Position numbers and translations under genes: made by a program. From the NCBI RefSeq assembly GCF_014736495.1, contig NZ_MDUX01000007.1, forward strand, positions 1 to 64,000: a stretch of DNA of 64,000 nt, read 5' to 3'. The notes beneath the pieces are model-generated. The model was not told the DNA's origin and did no database searches. It saw nothing but the letters and a program-made list of their open reading frames with translations. Positions within the stretch are counted from its first letter, which is position 1, and each line of letters starts with the position of its first letter. Of the stretch, positions 29,111 through 39,681 are shown in pieces. Origin of the DNA: Candidatus Dactylopiibacterium carminicum (lineage in GTDB: Bacteria; Pseudomonadota; Gammaproteobacteria; Burkholderiales; Rhodocyclaceae).

Positions 29111-30061
29111 ATGACTTTCAAGGTATTCATCGATGGCCGTCACGGCACCACTGGCCTGAAAATCGACGAGCGGCTGGCCGCGCGCAAGGATGTGGAGATC
29201 CTCGCCATCCCCGAGGACAAACGCAAGGACCCCGCCGTCAAGGCCGAATACATCAATGCCGCCGACATCGTCTTCCTGTGCCTGCCCGATGCCGCCTCGA
29301 AGGAATCCGTCTCCCTGCTGGCGGCGGGCAACACGCGCACCCGTTTCCTGGATGCCAGTACTGCACACCGTACCAACCCCGACTGGGTCTATGGCCTGCC
29401 CGAACTGCACGGCCAGCGCGAAAAGATCCGCCACTCGCAACGCATTGCCGTGCCGGGCTGCCACGCCACTGGTTTCATCCTGCAGGTCACCCCGCTGGTG
29501 GCGGATGGCACGCTGCCGGCCGACCATCCGCTGACCTGCACCTCGCTGACCGGCTACAGTGGTGGTGGCAAGGAAATGATCGCGGATTACGAAACGCACG
29601 GCAGCCTGGGCCAGGACATGCTCAGCCCACGGATCTACGCATTGGGCCTGGGCCACAAGCATCTGCCGGAAATGGCCGCCATCAGCGGCCTTACCCACCG
29701 GCCGCTTTTCTCTCCGGTTGTCGGCCCCTTCGCGCAGGGCATGCTGGTTTCGGTCCCTCTGCTACCGCGTCTGCTGCCCGGCAAACCAAGCCCTCAGGAC
29801 ATCCACACCCGCCTTGCCGCCTACTATGCGAACGAAGCCTGCGTAAAGGTGATGCCACTGGGCGAAGTGCCGGCGGGCGGCTTCCTGCCGGCCACGGCCT
29901 GCAATGACACCAACCGCGCGGAGCTGTTCGTCTTTGGTCATGAGGAACAGATCCTGCTGGTCGCCCGGTTCGACAACCTGGGCAAGGGCGCTTCGGGCGC
30001 GGCGATCCAGTGCATGAACATCGCCCTGGGCTGCGACGAGCTCACGGGGCTGCAGGCCTGA
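29111..30061 (+). CDS. argC: N-acetyl-gamma-glutamyl-phosphate reductase (type 2)
   Basis: Arginine-pathway enzyme reducing N-acetylglutamyl phosphate to the semialdehyde. The 316-residue protein starts KVFIDGRHGTTGLKI (nucleotide-binding) and has the catalytic cysteine in VPGCHATGFILQ near residue 117. The central GYSGGGKEMI and the histidine in LGLGHKHLPEM follow. This compact form belongs to the shorter argC class of proteobacteria. The start is at 29111 behind GAGAGAATC. It precedes diaA by six bases. Confidence 0.93.
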   Translation: MTFKVFIDGRHGTTGLKIDERLAARKDVEILAIPEDKRKDPAVKAEYINAADIVFLCLPDAASKESVSLLAAGNTRTRFLDASTAHRTNPDWVYGLPELHGQREKIRHSQRIAVPGCHATGFILQVTPLVADGTLPADHPLTCTSLTGYSGGGKEMIADYETHGSLGQDMLSPRIYALGLGHKHLPEMAAISGLTHRPLFSPVVGPFAQGMLVSVPLLPRLLPGKPSPQDIHTRLAAYYANEACVKVMPLGEVPAGGFLPATACNDTNRAELFVFGHEEQILLVARFDNLGKGASGAAIQCMNIALGCDELTGLQA

Positions 30062-31293
<1,232 letters not shown>

Positions 31294-31310
31294 GCACGCG
31301 CCCCGGAATG

Positions 31311-31337
31311 AAAGGCCCGCCCGAGCGCGGGCCTTTT
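31311..31337 (+). terminator. Terminator behind dolP
   Basis: aaaggcccgc-ccgagc-gcgggcctttt, a perfect stem with a short T run. Confidence 0.85.
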
Positions 31338-31493
31338 GCATTTCACTTTACGGAACAAAGGCGTATCTTTTTCCCCTCGGTATTGGCGCCCGTGCCCTCA
31401 ATGGCACGAGGCAATCACGCCCATTGAGGAAATCAATTCCTGACGAAACGATAATCCCCAGGACGCTCTGATCGGTTGAACGGAGGTTGCTGC

Positions 31494-32663
31494 ATGGCAA
31501 GTGAACTCACCTGGCCTTCATCACAGTCTGTTGACGACATCAGCGGAGGGCGCGCAGCGCAAACCCTCCTGGACCAAGCAAACATCAGGATCAATGGCTC
31601 CCGCCCATGGGATCTGCAGATCCGCCACCCCAGCGCCCTGAGACGGATCCTCGCGCAAGGCAGCATCGGCCTCGGCGAAAGCTACATGGATGGCTGGTGG
31701 GAATGCGAACAGATCGACGAACTCATCTCCCGCGTATTGCGTGCCCGGCTTGATGAACAAATTGCCCGCCCAGGGCTCTGGCTGGCGGCGTTGCGCGCCC
31801 GCCTGTTCAATCTGCAGTCGGTGGCGCGCGCCTGGCAGGTCGGCCGTGCGCACTACGATCTCGGCAATGACCTGTACGAAGCCATGCTCGATCCCTACAT
31901 GGCCTATAGCTGTGGCTACTGGGCCAATGCTCAGACGCTAGAGCAGGCGCAGGAAGCGAAGCTGGATCTTGCCTGCCGCAAGCTCGGCCTACGACCCGGC
32001 ATGCGCCTGCTGGATATCGGCTGTGGCTGGGGCAGCCTGATGCGCTTTGCCGCTGAACGTTACGGTGCGGAATGCGTGGGCCTCACGATCTCACGCGAAC
32101 AGGCTCGCTGGGGCGCACAGAAGGCGGAGGGCTTGCCGGTACGCTTCGAGTTCGCGGACTACCGCCAGTTCAACGCAGACGGAGCCCGCAAGTTCGATCG
32201 CATTGCCTCGATCGGCATGTTCGAACACGTCGGCCACAAGAACTATCGCGCCTATTTCGCCATGGCCCGGCGCAGCCTGGCAGCGGACGGACTGTTCCTG
32301 CTGCACACCATCGGCAAGAACACCTCCACACTGGGCATCGACCCATGGATCGAGAAGTACATCTTCCCCAACGGTGCGTTGCCTTCGGTGGCCGAAATTG
32401 CCACCACCAGCGAGACGGATTTCGTGGTGGAGGACTGGCACAACTTCGGCCCCGACTATGACCGCACGCTGATGGCCTGGTACGCACGCTTCGAAGCCGC
32501 CTGGCCCCGCCTGAAGGCGCATTACGACGAGCGCTTCCGCCGCATGTGGCGTTACTACCTGCAGTGCTGCGCAGGCACCTTCCGGGCACGCAGCAACCAG
32601 TTGTGGCAGATCGTGCTGTCTCCGGCAGGCATCATGGGTGGCTATCGCCGGCCATTGGTGTAA
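31494..32663 (+). CDS. cfa: Cyclopropane-fatty-acyl-phospholipid synthase
   Basis: SAM-dependent enzyme adding a methylene bridge to unsaturated acyl chains of membrane lipids. The 389-residue protein has the N-terminal lipid-binding domain (SLGESYMDGWW-like segment IGLGESYMDGWWE). The methyltransferase core starts near residue 130 with HYDLGNDLYEAMLDPYMAYSCGYW, followed by the SAM motif LLDIGCGWGSLMRFAAE and MFEHVGHKNYRAYF. The C-terminal RSNQLWQIVLSP region is present. Start at 31494 follows GGAGG at seven bases. Confidence 0.94.
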   Translation: MASELTWPSSQSVDDISGGRAAQTLLDQANIRINGSRPWDLQIRHPSALRRILAQGSIGLGESYMDGWWECEQIDELISRVLRARLDEQIARPGLWLAALRARLFNLQSVARAWQVGRAHYDLGNDLYEAMLDPYMAYSCGYWANAQTLEQAQEAKLDLACRKLGLRPGMRLLDIGCGWGSLMRFAAERYGAECVGLTISREQARWGAQKAEGLPVRFEFADYRQFNADGARKFDRIASIGMFEHVGHKNYRAYFAMARRSLAADGLFLLHTIGKNTSTLGIDPWIEKYIFPNGALPSVAEIATTSETDFVVEDWHNFGPDYDRTLMAWYARFEAAWPRLKAHYDERFRRMWRYYLQCCAGTFRARSNQLWQIVLSPAGIMGGYRRPLV

Positions 32664-32668
32664 GCCGG

Positions 32669-32700
32669 AAAAACAAAAGCCGCTGACAGGATCAGCGGCT
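32669..32700 (-). terminator. Terminator behind tRNA-Met
   Basis: On the minus strand agccgctga-tcctg-tcagcggct is followed by TTTTGTTTTT. It lies 15 bases beyond the tRNA-Met 3' end and also faces the cfa transcript. Confidence 0.75.
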
Positions 32701-32714
32701 CTGCGTTCTTCCGG

Positions 32715-32791
32715 TGGTGGTGATGGGCGGGATCGAACCGCCGACCTGCGGGTTATGAATCCGCCGCTCTAACCATCTGAGCTACATCACC
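32715..32791 (-). tRNA. tRNA-Met (CAU)
   Basis: A 77-nt cloverleaf on the minus strand: acceptor GGTGATG/CATCACC with encoded ACCA end, D arm GCTC/GAGC with GGTTA loop, and anticodon CAT at 32755-32757 in TTCATAA. The T arm is GGCGG/CCGCC with TTCGATC. The closing A31-C39 pair of the anticodon stem is a mismatch. The sequence is that of an elongator methionine tRNA, uninterrupted, in contrast to the split CAU tRNA behind rpoD. Confidence 0.92.
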
Positions 32792-32949
32792 CCGTAAAGA
32801 GCCCGGAATTATAGAAAGCCGCCACAACTCCGTCAATGATCTTCCGCTGCTTTTCTCATCCGCCGCCCGCGCGCCGGCAGATTGACTAGGCCCGGTGAAT
32901 CGCGGACCATGCGGCCTTCCCGCCACCCTCCTGCTGCCCTGGAAGAGTC

Positions 32950-33387
32950 ATGAAGATCCTGTCCTGCCTCGCACTGTGCCTGGGGATGCTGTGCTCGCTG
33001 CCGCTGGCGGCCCAGACCCTGTCTCTGCGCACCATTCCCGCCGATGCACCGCGCGCCGAGATGAGGCCGGTCAGCGAGCGCCAGATCAAGCTCAACACCC
33101 GGGTCTTCGCGTTGTCAGCCGGCGCCCAGATCCGCAGCGCGCTGAACACCCTGGTACTGACCTCGCAGCTGGGCAGTGGCCCCTTCATCGTCCGCGTGCA
33201 GTTCAACCAGCAAGGCCAGGTGCACCGCGTGTGGATACTCACCGAAGCTGAACAGAAGGTTAATGCGCCGAGGCTTTCGGACGATTCGATCTGGCGGCAA
33301 CTGTTCCCCTGGCTGTACGACGATACAGCCTCTTCGCCCGCGGGCTCGTCGTCATCCTCGTCGTCCGCATCCAGCTCGGCCAACTGA
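32950..33387 (+). CDS. Conserved hypothetical periplasmic protein
   Basis: A 145-residue protein with a clear signal peptide (MKILSCLALCLGMLCSLPLAAQT) and a mainly beta mature part of about 100 residues, including NTRVFALSAGAQIRSALN and GPFIVRVQFNQQGQVHRVWIL. It ends in a run of about 15 serine and alanine residues. I do not recognise a characterised family. GGAAGAGTC precedes the ATG, and it lies 26 bases before miaB, so the two are probably co-transcribed. Confidence 0.75.
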   Translation: MKILSCLALCLGMLCSLPLAAQTLSLRTIPADAPRAEMRPVSERQIKLNTRVFALSAGAQIRSALNTLVLTSQLGSGPFIVRVQFNQQGQVHRVWILTEAEQKVNAPRLSDDSIWRQLFPWLYDDTASSPAGSSSSSSSASSSAN

Positions 33388-33413
33388 TCGCCCCTGAAAC
33401 AAGAAGTGAATAG

Positions 33414-34748
33414 ATGAAGAAGCTGTATATCCGCACCTTCGGGTGCCAGATGAACGAATACGATTCGGACAAGATGGCCGACGTACTCGGTGCCCACGAA
33501 GGTCTGGAAAAGACTGATCGCCCCGAAGACGCCGACGTGATCCTGTTCAACACCTGCTCGGTGCGCGAGAAAACGCAGGAGAAGGTGTTCCACGACCTGG
33601 GTCGGGTCAAGCATCTCAAGCAGGCCAAGCCTGGACTGATCATCGGCGTGGGCGGCTGCGTGGCCTCGCAGGAAGGCGAAGCGATCATCGCACGCGCCCC
33701 CTATGTAGACGTAGTGTTCGGCCCGCAGACCCTGCATCGCCTGCCAGAACTGATCGAAGCCAAGCGCGAAACCGGCAAATCACAGGTAGACATCAGCTTC
33801 CCCGAAAACGAGAAGTTCGATGCGCTGCCACCCGCGCGCGTCGAAGGCGCCACAGCCTTCGTTTCCATCATGGAAGGCTGCTCGAAGTTCTGTACCTACT
33901 GCATCATTCCCTACACCCGTGGCGACGAGCTTTACCGCCCGCTGGCCGACGTGCTCGCCGAGGTGGCCGAGCTCGCCGCCCAAGGCGTCACCGAGGTCAC
34001 TCTGCTGGGGCAAAACGTGAACGCCTGGCGTGCGCCGATGGCGCTCGACTCCGACGAGATGGCGGACTTCGCCTTCCTGATCGAATGCGTGCATGATGTG
34101 CCCGGCATCGAGCGCATCCGCTATACCACCTCACACCCGCGCGAGATGACGGCCAGCGTGTTTGACGCCTACGCGCGCCTGCCGAAACTCGTTTCACACT
34201 TGCACCTGCCCGTGCAGTCTGGCTCGGATCGAGTACTGGCCGCCATGAAGCGCGGCTACACCGTGCTGGAATACAAATCCGTGGTGCGCAAGCTGCGCGC
34301 GGCACGCCCGGATCTATCCATTTCCACCGACTTCATCGTGGGATTCCCCGGTGAAACGGAAGCCGATTTCGAAGCCACGATGAAACTCATCGAGGATGTG
34401 AGATTCGATGCATCTTTCAGTTTCATTTTCAGCCCTCGCCCCGGCACGCCTGCCGCGGAGCTCAAGGATGAGACCCCGCCGGGGGTGAAGACCGCACGCT
34501 TGATGCGCCTGCAGAAACGCATCGAGGAACTGGCCGCGGAAGTCAGCCAGAGTATGGTGGGCAGCACCCAGCGCGTACTTGTCGAAGGATTTTCGAAGAA
34601 GGATCCGGGGGAGCTGGCAGGCCGCACCGACAACAACCGCATCGTGAATTTCAAGGGCAATCCGCGCCAAATCGGCCACTTCATCAATGTGAAGATCACC
34701 TCGGCCCTGCCTCACTCGCTGCGCGGCGAAGTCGCCATCGCGGAGTAA
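33414..34748 (+). CDS. miaB: tRNA-2-methylthio-N6-dimethylallyladenosine synthase
   Basis: Radical-SAM methylthiotransferase acting on i6A37 of UNN-decoding tRNAs. The 444-residue protein has the N-terminal UPF0004 domain with three cluster cysteines (FGCQMN at 11, [14 protein letters not shown]). The radical-SAM triad [15 protein letters not shown] is near 153-161, followed by the [12 protein letters not shown] barrel part and the C-terminal TRAM domain ([22 protein letters not shown]). All key residues are present. Confidence 0.95.
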   Translation: MKKLYIRTFGCQMNEYDSDKMADVLGAHEGLEKTDRPEDADVILFNTCSVREKTQEKVFHDLGRVKHLKQAKPGLIIGVGGCVASQEGEAIIARAPYVDVVFGPQTLHRLPELIEAKRETGKSQVDISFPENEKFDALPPARVEGATAFVSIMEGCSKFCTYCIIPYTRGDELYRPLADVLAEVAELAAQGVTEVTLLGQNVNAWRAPMALDSDEMADFAFLIECVHDVPGIERIRYTTSHPREMTASVFDAYARLPKLVSHLHLPVQSGSDRVLAAMKRGYTVLEYKSVVRKLRAARPDLSISTDFIVGFPGETEADFEATMKLIEDVRFDASFSFIFSPRPGTPAAELKDETPPGVKTARLMRLQKRIEELAAEVSQSMVGSTQRVLVEGFSKKDPGELAGRTDNNRIVNFKGNPRQIGHFINVKITSALPHSLRGEVAIAE

Positions 34749-34949
34749 GCCCCGGCAAACGGAGGGCGCGCCATGCACCCTCTGCCCACCTCACCCGGCG
34801 CGCCCCACCATCCCAGCGCCGGCTTGCGTCAACTTCCGGCAAACCGATGCTTGCCGCCTGCTCGGGCGAAGTCCACAATTCGCCCCTTCAGCGGCGGCCC
34901 TAGCATGCTGCCCGCTCACCAGCCTTTCCACCCGCTCTCATTGATCGCC

Positions 34950-35747
34950 ATGAACAAGCTCTCCGCTCTCATCGCCGCACCTTTGCTCGCCGGCCTGCTC
35001 CTGTCCGCCTGTGGCAAGAAGGAAGAAGCCCCCGTAGCAGCCGAGGCACCGGCTCCCGCCGCCAGCAAGATCGTCGTCGGTCTCGACGATCACTTTCCCC
35101 CCATGGGTTTCCGTGACGAAAGCAACCAGCTCGTCGGTTTCGACATCGACATGGCCCGCGAAGCAGCCAAGCGCCTGGGCGTGGAAGTCGAATTCAAGCC
35201 CATCGACTGGAGCGCCAAGGAGGCCGAACTCAATGGCAAGCGTATCGACGTGCTGTGGAACGGCCTGACCATCACCGAAGAGCGTAAGCAGAACATCGGT
35301 TTCACCGCACCCTATCTGGAAAACCACCAGATCGTGATCGTCGCCACCAATTCGCCGATCAAGACCAAGGCCGAACTGGCCGGCAAGATCGTGGGTGTGC
35401 AGGAAGGCTCGTCCGCTGTCGACGCCGTGAAAAAGGATCCGGCCGGCAACACGCTGAAGGAGCTCAAGCAGTTCGGTGACAATGTGACCGCGCTGATGGA
35501 CCTTTCCGCCGGCCGCCTGGATGCCATCGTGGTCGACGAGGTCGTCGGCCGTTACTACGCAGCCAAGAAGCCGGGGGAGTACACCGTGCTCGAAGAGAAC
35601 TTCGGCACCGAGGAGTACGGTGTGGGCGTGCGCCGCGACGACACCGAATTGCTGGCGAAGATCGACCGTGCCATGGCCGACATGAAGGCCGACGGCGCTG
35701 CAGCGAAGATCTCCGAACAATGGTTCGGTGCCAATATCGTCAAGTAA
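34950..35747 (+). CDS. ABC transporter polar amino acid-binding lipoprotein
   Basis: Solute-binding protein of the polar amino acid family (SBP_bac_3). The 265-residue precursor has a lipoprotein signal with lipobox LLSAC (Cys about 18), an Ala/Pro/Glu-rich linker, and the binding fold. Landmarks are VGLDDHFPPMGFRDESNQLVGFDIDMAREAAKRL, GLTITEERKQNIGFTAPYL and VGVQEGSSA. The ligand is likely a polar amino acid such as cystine, glutamine or arginine. It is followed after 285 bases by the permease and ATPase. No clear Shine-Dalgarno precedes the ATG. Confidence 0.9.
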   Translation: MNKLSALIAAPLLAGLLLSACGKKEEAPVAAEAPAPAASKIVVGLDDHFPPMGFRDESNQLVGFDIDMAREAAKRLGVEVEFKPIDWSAKEAELNGKRIDVLWNGLTITEERKQNIGFTAPYLENHQIVIVATNSPIKTKAELAGKIVGVQEGSSAVDAVKKDPAGNTLKELKQFGDNVTALMDLSAGRLDAIVVDEVVGRYYAAKKPGEYTVLEENFGTEEYGVGVRRDDTELLAKIDRAMADMKADGAAAKISEQWFGANIVK

Positions 35748-36032
35748 TCCCATTCCCGGACCAGGTCTGCCTTTGTCGCCTGCGACTTCGTGGCAGCCTT
35801 GATTCGTCAATGGAAGAAGAACCTGTTCAAAGTCTGTAACGAGAAGCCGTCAGCGGAGTGAAGAGCAGCGCAGGAACCGGCGTGTATGGAGATACATGAG
35901 GATTCCGAGTCGCGCATGAACCCCGATCACGGCATCGCAGCAAGGCTATGAACGGATTCCAAGAAACACGGAACGCCAAAGCACCGGCACACGGCCGGCC
36001 CCACAGGGCCGGCCGTGTCTTGAAGGCCTCGC
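35748..36032. other. Non-coding block inside the ABC transporter operon
   Basis: No gene. About 35810-35950 is a distinct block with the small inverted repeat TGTAT-ggag-ATACA, unlike normal operon spacers and possibly a dispersed element. It is followed by the perfect hairpin acacggccggccc / gggccggccgtgt (35989-36018) just upstream of the permease start. Confidence 0.45.
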
Positions 36033-36686
36033 ATGGATTACATCCTCAAGATTCTCCCCCAGCTCGTCGAAGGCGCAGGCGTCACGCTGCAGGTCTTCCT
36101 GATCACCATCGTGCTTTCCATGCCGCTGGGGCTGGCCCTGGCGCTGGGGCGCATCTCGCACTGGCGCCCACTGTCTACGGCCGTCAATGGCTACATCTGG
36201 CTGATGCGCGGCACGCCGCTGATGCTGCAGATGCTGTTCATCTATTTCGCGCTGCCCTTCGTGCCGGTGATCGGCATCCGGCTGCCTGACTTTCCGGCCG
36301 CCATCCTCGCCTTCGTGCTCAACTACGCAGCCTATTTCGCCGAGATTTTCCGCGCCGGCATCCAGTCCATCGATCGCGGTCAGTACGAAGGAGCCAAGGT
36401 GCTGGGCATGAACTACTCCCAGACCATGCGCCGCATCGTGCTGCCGCAGATGATCCGGCGCATCCTGCCCCCGGTCTCCAACGAGACGATCACACTGGTC
36501 AAGGACACCTCGCTGATCTATGTGCTGGCGATGAACGATCTGCTGCGCGCCGCGCGCGGCATCGTGCAGCGCGATTTCACCACCTCGCCCTTCGTCGTCG
36601 CGGCAGCCTTCTACCTGATCATGACGCTGCTGCTCACCTGGGGCTTCCAGTACCTCGAAAAACGTCAAGCCGTCTGCGATGAATGA
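36033..36686 (+). CDS. Amino acid ABC transporter permease
   Basis: Inner-membrane permease of the His/Glu/Gln/Arg type, 217 residues with about five hydrophobic segments. It has the early [27 protein letters not shown], the [19 protein letters not shown] motif, and the cytoplasmic EAA loop [21 protein letters not shown] that contacts the ATPase. It overlaps the ATPase gene by eight bases. Confidence 0.93.
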   Translation: MDYILKILPQLVEGAGVTLQVFLITIVLSMPLGLALALGRISHWRPLSTAVNGYIWLMRGTPLMLQMLFIYFALPFVPVIGIRLPDFPAAILAFVLNYAAYFAEIFRAGIQSIDRGQYEGAKVLGMNYSQTMRRIVLPQMIRRILPPVSNETITLVKDTSLIYVLAMNDLLRAARGIVQRDFTTSPFVVAAAFYLIMTLLLTWGFQYLEKRQAVCDE

Positions 36687-37443
36687 CAAGATGATCAAGG
36701 CCCACGCGCTGCACAAACGCTTTGGCCAACACGAAGTGCTCAAGAGTGTCTCGCTCGAGATGGGCAAGGGTGAGGTCATCGCCGTAATCGGCCCTTCGGG
36801 CTCCGGCAAGAGCACCTTCCTGCGTTGCCTCAACCATCTGGAAACCATCGATGCCGGACGCATCGAGATCGAGGGGGAAGTGCTGGCCGACACCGATGCC
36901 GCCGGCCACTGCCGCTATGCGCCCGACCCGGAACTGCGCCGCATCTGCCGGCGCATGGGCATGGTGTTCCAGCACTTCAACCTGTTCCCGCACATGACGG
37001 TGTTGCAGAACATCATCGAAGCGCCGATCACCGTGAAAGGCATGCGCCGCGAGGAGGTCATCCCGAAAGCCGAGGCCCTGCTCGCCAAGGTCGGCCTTTC
37101 CGCCAAGCGCGACGCCTATCCCGGCCGACTCTCTGGCGGCCAGAAACAGCGCGTGGCGATCGCCCGCGCACTGGCGATGGAGCCGGACATCATGCTCTTC
37201 GATGAGCCCACCTCGGCACTCGATCCGGAACTCACCGGCGAAGTGCTGCGCACCATGCGCGAGCTGGCCGAGGAACACATGACCATGCTGGTCGTCACGC
37301 ACGAAATGGGTTTCGCGCGCGAAGTCGCCAACCGCGTGATCTTCATGGATCAGGGGCAGATCGTCGAAGAGCGTCCTGCTGCCGAATTCTTCGCATCCCC
37401 GGCGCATCCCCGCGCACGAGCGTTTCTCGATAACATGCTGTAG
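36679..37443 (+). CDS. Amino acid ABC transporter ATP-binding protein
   Basis: ATPase of the polar amino acid importer, 254 residues. Walker A is GPSGSGKST near residue 37, followed by the Q-loop ([18 protein letters not shown]), the signature [15 protein letters not shown], Walker [15 protein letters not shown] and the H-loop [12 protein letters not shown]. All catalytic residues are present. It is coupled to the permease gene and ends in TAG. Confidence 0.95.
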   Translation: MNDKMIKAHALHKRFGQHEVLKSVSLEMGKGEVIAVIGPSGSGKSTFLRCLNHLETIDAGRIEIEGEVLADTDAAGHCRYAPDPELRRICRRMGMVFQHFNLFPHMTVLQNIIEAPITVKGMRREEVIPKAEALLAKVGLSAKRDAYPGRLSGGQKQRVAIARALAMEPDIMLFDEPTSALDPELTGEVLRTMRELAEEHMTMLVVTHEMGFAREVANRVIFMDQGQIVEERPAAEFFASPAHPRARAFLDNML

Positions 37444-37466
37444 CACCGTCCTCTCCAGGCCAGACA

Positions 37467-37868
37467 ATGATCGATCACACCGGTATCAACGTCAGCAGTT
37501 TCGTCATCAGCAAGGCGTTCTACGAAACGGTTCTGGCAATGCTGGGCTATACGCTCCGGCTGGGGCTCAAGAAAGCAGCGGGTTTCGGTGATGGCAACGG
37601 AGCCGACCCCGGCGGCGACTTCTGGATTTCGGAAGGCACGCCCTTCACTCCCAGAAGTCACATTGCGTTTCATGCCCGCAACGAAGCGGAAGTGAATGCC
37701 TTCTTTGAAGCCGCACTGGCTGCCGGCGGCAAGAGCAATGGGGCACCGGGGATTCGCCCCCATTACCATGCCAGCTACTACGCCACTTTCGTCCATGACC
37801 CGGATGGCTACAACATTGAAGCCGTCTTCCATGGGAACGGCGCACCCTCACATCCTCCCGAGATCTGA
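37467..37868 (+). CDS. VOC (glyoxalase/bleomycin resistance) family protein
   Basis: Small metalloprotein-fold protein of 133 residues with two beta-alpha-beta modules. It starts IDHTGINVSSFVISKAFYETVLAMLGY, with SHIAFHARNEAEVNAFF in the middle and YYATFVHDPDGYNIEAVFH at the end; His and Glu residues at these places are the usual metal ligands. Related proteins are annotated as lactoylglutathione lyase-like, but the substrate is unknown. It lies between the ABC ATPase and phoH. Confidence 0.85.
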   Translation: MIDHTGINVSSFVISKAFYETVLAMLGYTLRLGLKKAAGFGDGNGADPGGDFWISEGTPFTPRSHIAFHARNEAEVNAFFEAALAAGGKSNGAPGIRPHYHASYYATFVHDPDGYNIEAVFHGNGAPSHPPEI

Positions 37869-37883
37869 TCCAGCCTTCCTACC

Positions 37884-38921
37884 GTGCCGATCGAACCCCA
37901 GAAACCCGCAGCCGCGCCCCGTACCCGCCGCCTCGAAGTCCAGCTCGCGCCACCCGACAACGCCCGCCTGGCGAACCTGTGCGGTGCGCTGGACGAAAAT
38001 CTGCGCCAGATCGAAGCCGCCTACGACGTGGCGATCGCGCGGCGTGGCGAACAACTCACGCTGCACGGAGAGCCTGGCAAGCTGCATTCGGCACGTGCCG
38101 CGCTGCAAGAGTTCTACCGCCGCGCCGAGCAGCATCTGACGGTGGAAGACATCCAGCTCGGCCTGATCGAGCTCGCCAAACGGGACGACACCAGTCCGGC
38201 TGCACCTACGCTACTCACACGCCGCACGGATCTCCACGGCCGCACCCCACGGCAGAACGAATATCTGCGCAACATCCAGAGCCACGACATCACCTTCGGC
38301 CTCGGCCCGGCCGGGACAGGCAAGACCTACCTTGCCGTGGCCTGCGCCGTGGATGCCTTCGAGCGCGAGCAGGTACAGCGCATCATTCTCACCCGGCCGG
38401 CAGTGGAAGCCGGCGAGCGCCTGGGCTTCCTGCCCGGCGATCTCACGCAGAAGGTCGACCCCTATCTGCGTCCGCTGTATGACGCGCTCTACGATCTGAT
38501 GGGCTTCGACCGCGTGGCCAAGATGTTCGAACGCCAGTGCATCGAGATCGCACCGCTGGCCTTCATGCGCGGCCGCACACTGTCCAACGCCTTCATCATC
38601 CTCGATGAGGCACAGAACACCACGCCGGAACAGATAAAGATGTTCCTCACACGCATCGGCATCGGCTCGCGTGCGGTGGTCACCGGCGACCTCACGCAGA
38701 TTGACCTGCCTCGTGGCCACAAGAGCGGGCTACGCGACGCGGTCGGCACGCTTGCCGATGTGCGGGGCATCGCCATGACCCGTTTCAACCGTGAGGACGT
38801 GGTGCGCCATCCGCTGGTCGCCCGCATCGTCGAAGCCTATGAACGTGCGGCAGCGCAACGGGAAGCCGCCGAGGATGGGCGCACGGCTCCTGGCGAAGCA
38901 ACGACGGGCGCCGCCAAATGA
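37884..38921 (+). CDS. phoH: PhoH family ATPase
   Basis: Predicted nucleotide-binding protein linked to RNA metabolism. The 345-residue sequence has an N-terminal KH-like region and the ATPase core with Walker A GLGPAGTGKTYLA near residue 135, LTRPAVEAGERLGFLPGDL, the Walker B AFIILDEAQNTTPEQIKMFLTR, and VTGDLTQIDLPRG. A GTG at 37884 is the likely start. In most proteobacteria phoH (ybeZ) is followed by ybeY; here murU follows instead and a transporter separates it from miaB. Confidence 0.92.
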   Translation: MPIEPQKPAAAPRTRRLEVQLAPPDNARLANLCGALDENLRQIEAAYDVAIARRGEQLTLHGEPGKLHSARAALQEFYRRAEQHLTVEDIQLGLIELAKRDDTSPAAPTLLTRRTDLHGRTPRQNEYLRNIQSHDITFGLGPAGTGKTYLAVACAVDAFEREQVQRIILTRPAVEAGERLGFLPGDLTQKVDPYLRPLYDALYDLMGFDRVAKMFERQCIEIAPLAFMRGRTLSNAFIILDEAQNTTPEQIKMFLTRIGIGSRAVVTGDLTQIDLPRGHKSGLRDAVGTLADVRGIAMTRFNREDVVRHPLVARIVEAYERAAAQREAAEDGRTAPGEATTGAAK

Positions 38922-38978
38922 CATATCCCCGGGGCTTGCCACGCACCGTGCATCCGTTATCGCGTCTCACGTAACGCC

Positions 38979-39668
38979 ATGAAAGCCATGATCCTCGCCG
39001 CCGGTCGCGGTGAACGCATGCGACCGCTGACCGACCACTGCCCGAAGCCCATGCTTTTCGCCGGAGGCAAGCCTCTGATCGTCTGGCATATCGAACGACT
39101 GGTACGCGCGGGTTTCCGCGAACTGGTGATCAATCATGCCTACCTGGGTCACATGCTGGTCGAACGCCTGGGCAATGGCGAGGAATGGGGTGTGCATATC
39201 GACTACTCGCAGGAAGCAGAAGCACTGGAGACTGCCGGCGGCATCGCCAAGGCCCTGCCCTTGCTGGGCGATGCACCTTTCCTGGTCGTGAATGGCGATG
39301 TGTACTGCGAGTTCGATTTCGCCACCTTCAGTGCGCGGGCGCTAGCACGCATCACCCAGGGCAAGCAGGCGCACATCGCACTGGTGGGCAACCCCCCGCA
39401 TCATCCGGCCGGAGATTTCGTGCTCGATGCCAGTGGTCAGGTCCGCTCCGAAGGTGGCAGCACCCTGACATTCAGCGGAATCGGCGTATATCGTCCGACG
39501 CTGTTTGCCGGCGTCGAGCGAGGCAGTAAGGCACGCCTTGCGCCCTTGTTGCGTGGCGCCATCCAGACAGGCCAACTATCCGGTGAACATTTCCGTGGCC
39601 GCTGGGAAGATGTCGGGACTCCGGAACGGCTGGCCGAGCTGGATACCGAACTGCGTCAGTTTTTCTGA
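38979..39668 (+). CDS. murU: N-acetylmuramate alpha-1-phosphate uridylyltransferase
   Basis: Nucleotidyltransferase of the peptidoglycan recycling route that makes UDP-MurNAc, working with the kinase AmgK. The 229-residue protein begins MKAMILAAGRGERMRPLTDHCPKPM with the nucleotide-binding loop and catalytic lysine, and has LETAGGIAKALPLLG, FLVVNGDVY with the metal aspartate, and the WEDVGTPERLAELD ending. The general NTP-transferase family also includes mannose-1-phosphate guanylyltransferases, but length and ending fit MurU. amgK is not adjacent. Confidence 0.88.
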   Translation: MKAMILAAGRGERMRPLTDHCPKPMLFAGGKPLIVWHIERLVRAGFRELVINHAYLGHMLVERLGNGEEWGVHIDYSQEAEALETAGGIAKALPLLGDAPFLVVNGDVYCEFDFATFSARALARITQGKQAHIALVGNPPHHPAGDFVLDASGQVRSEGGSTLTFSGIGVYRPTLFAGVERGSKARLAPLLRGAIQTGQLSGEHFRGRWEDVGTPERLAELDTELRQFF

Positions 39669-39681
39669 ACAGGCAATCACC

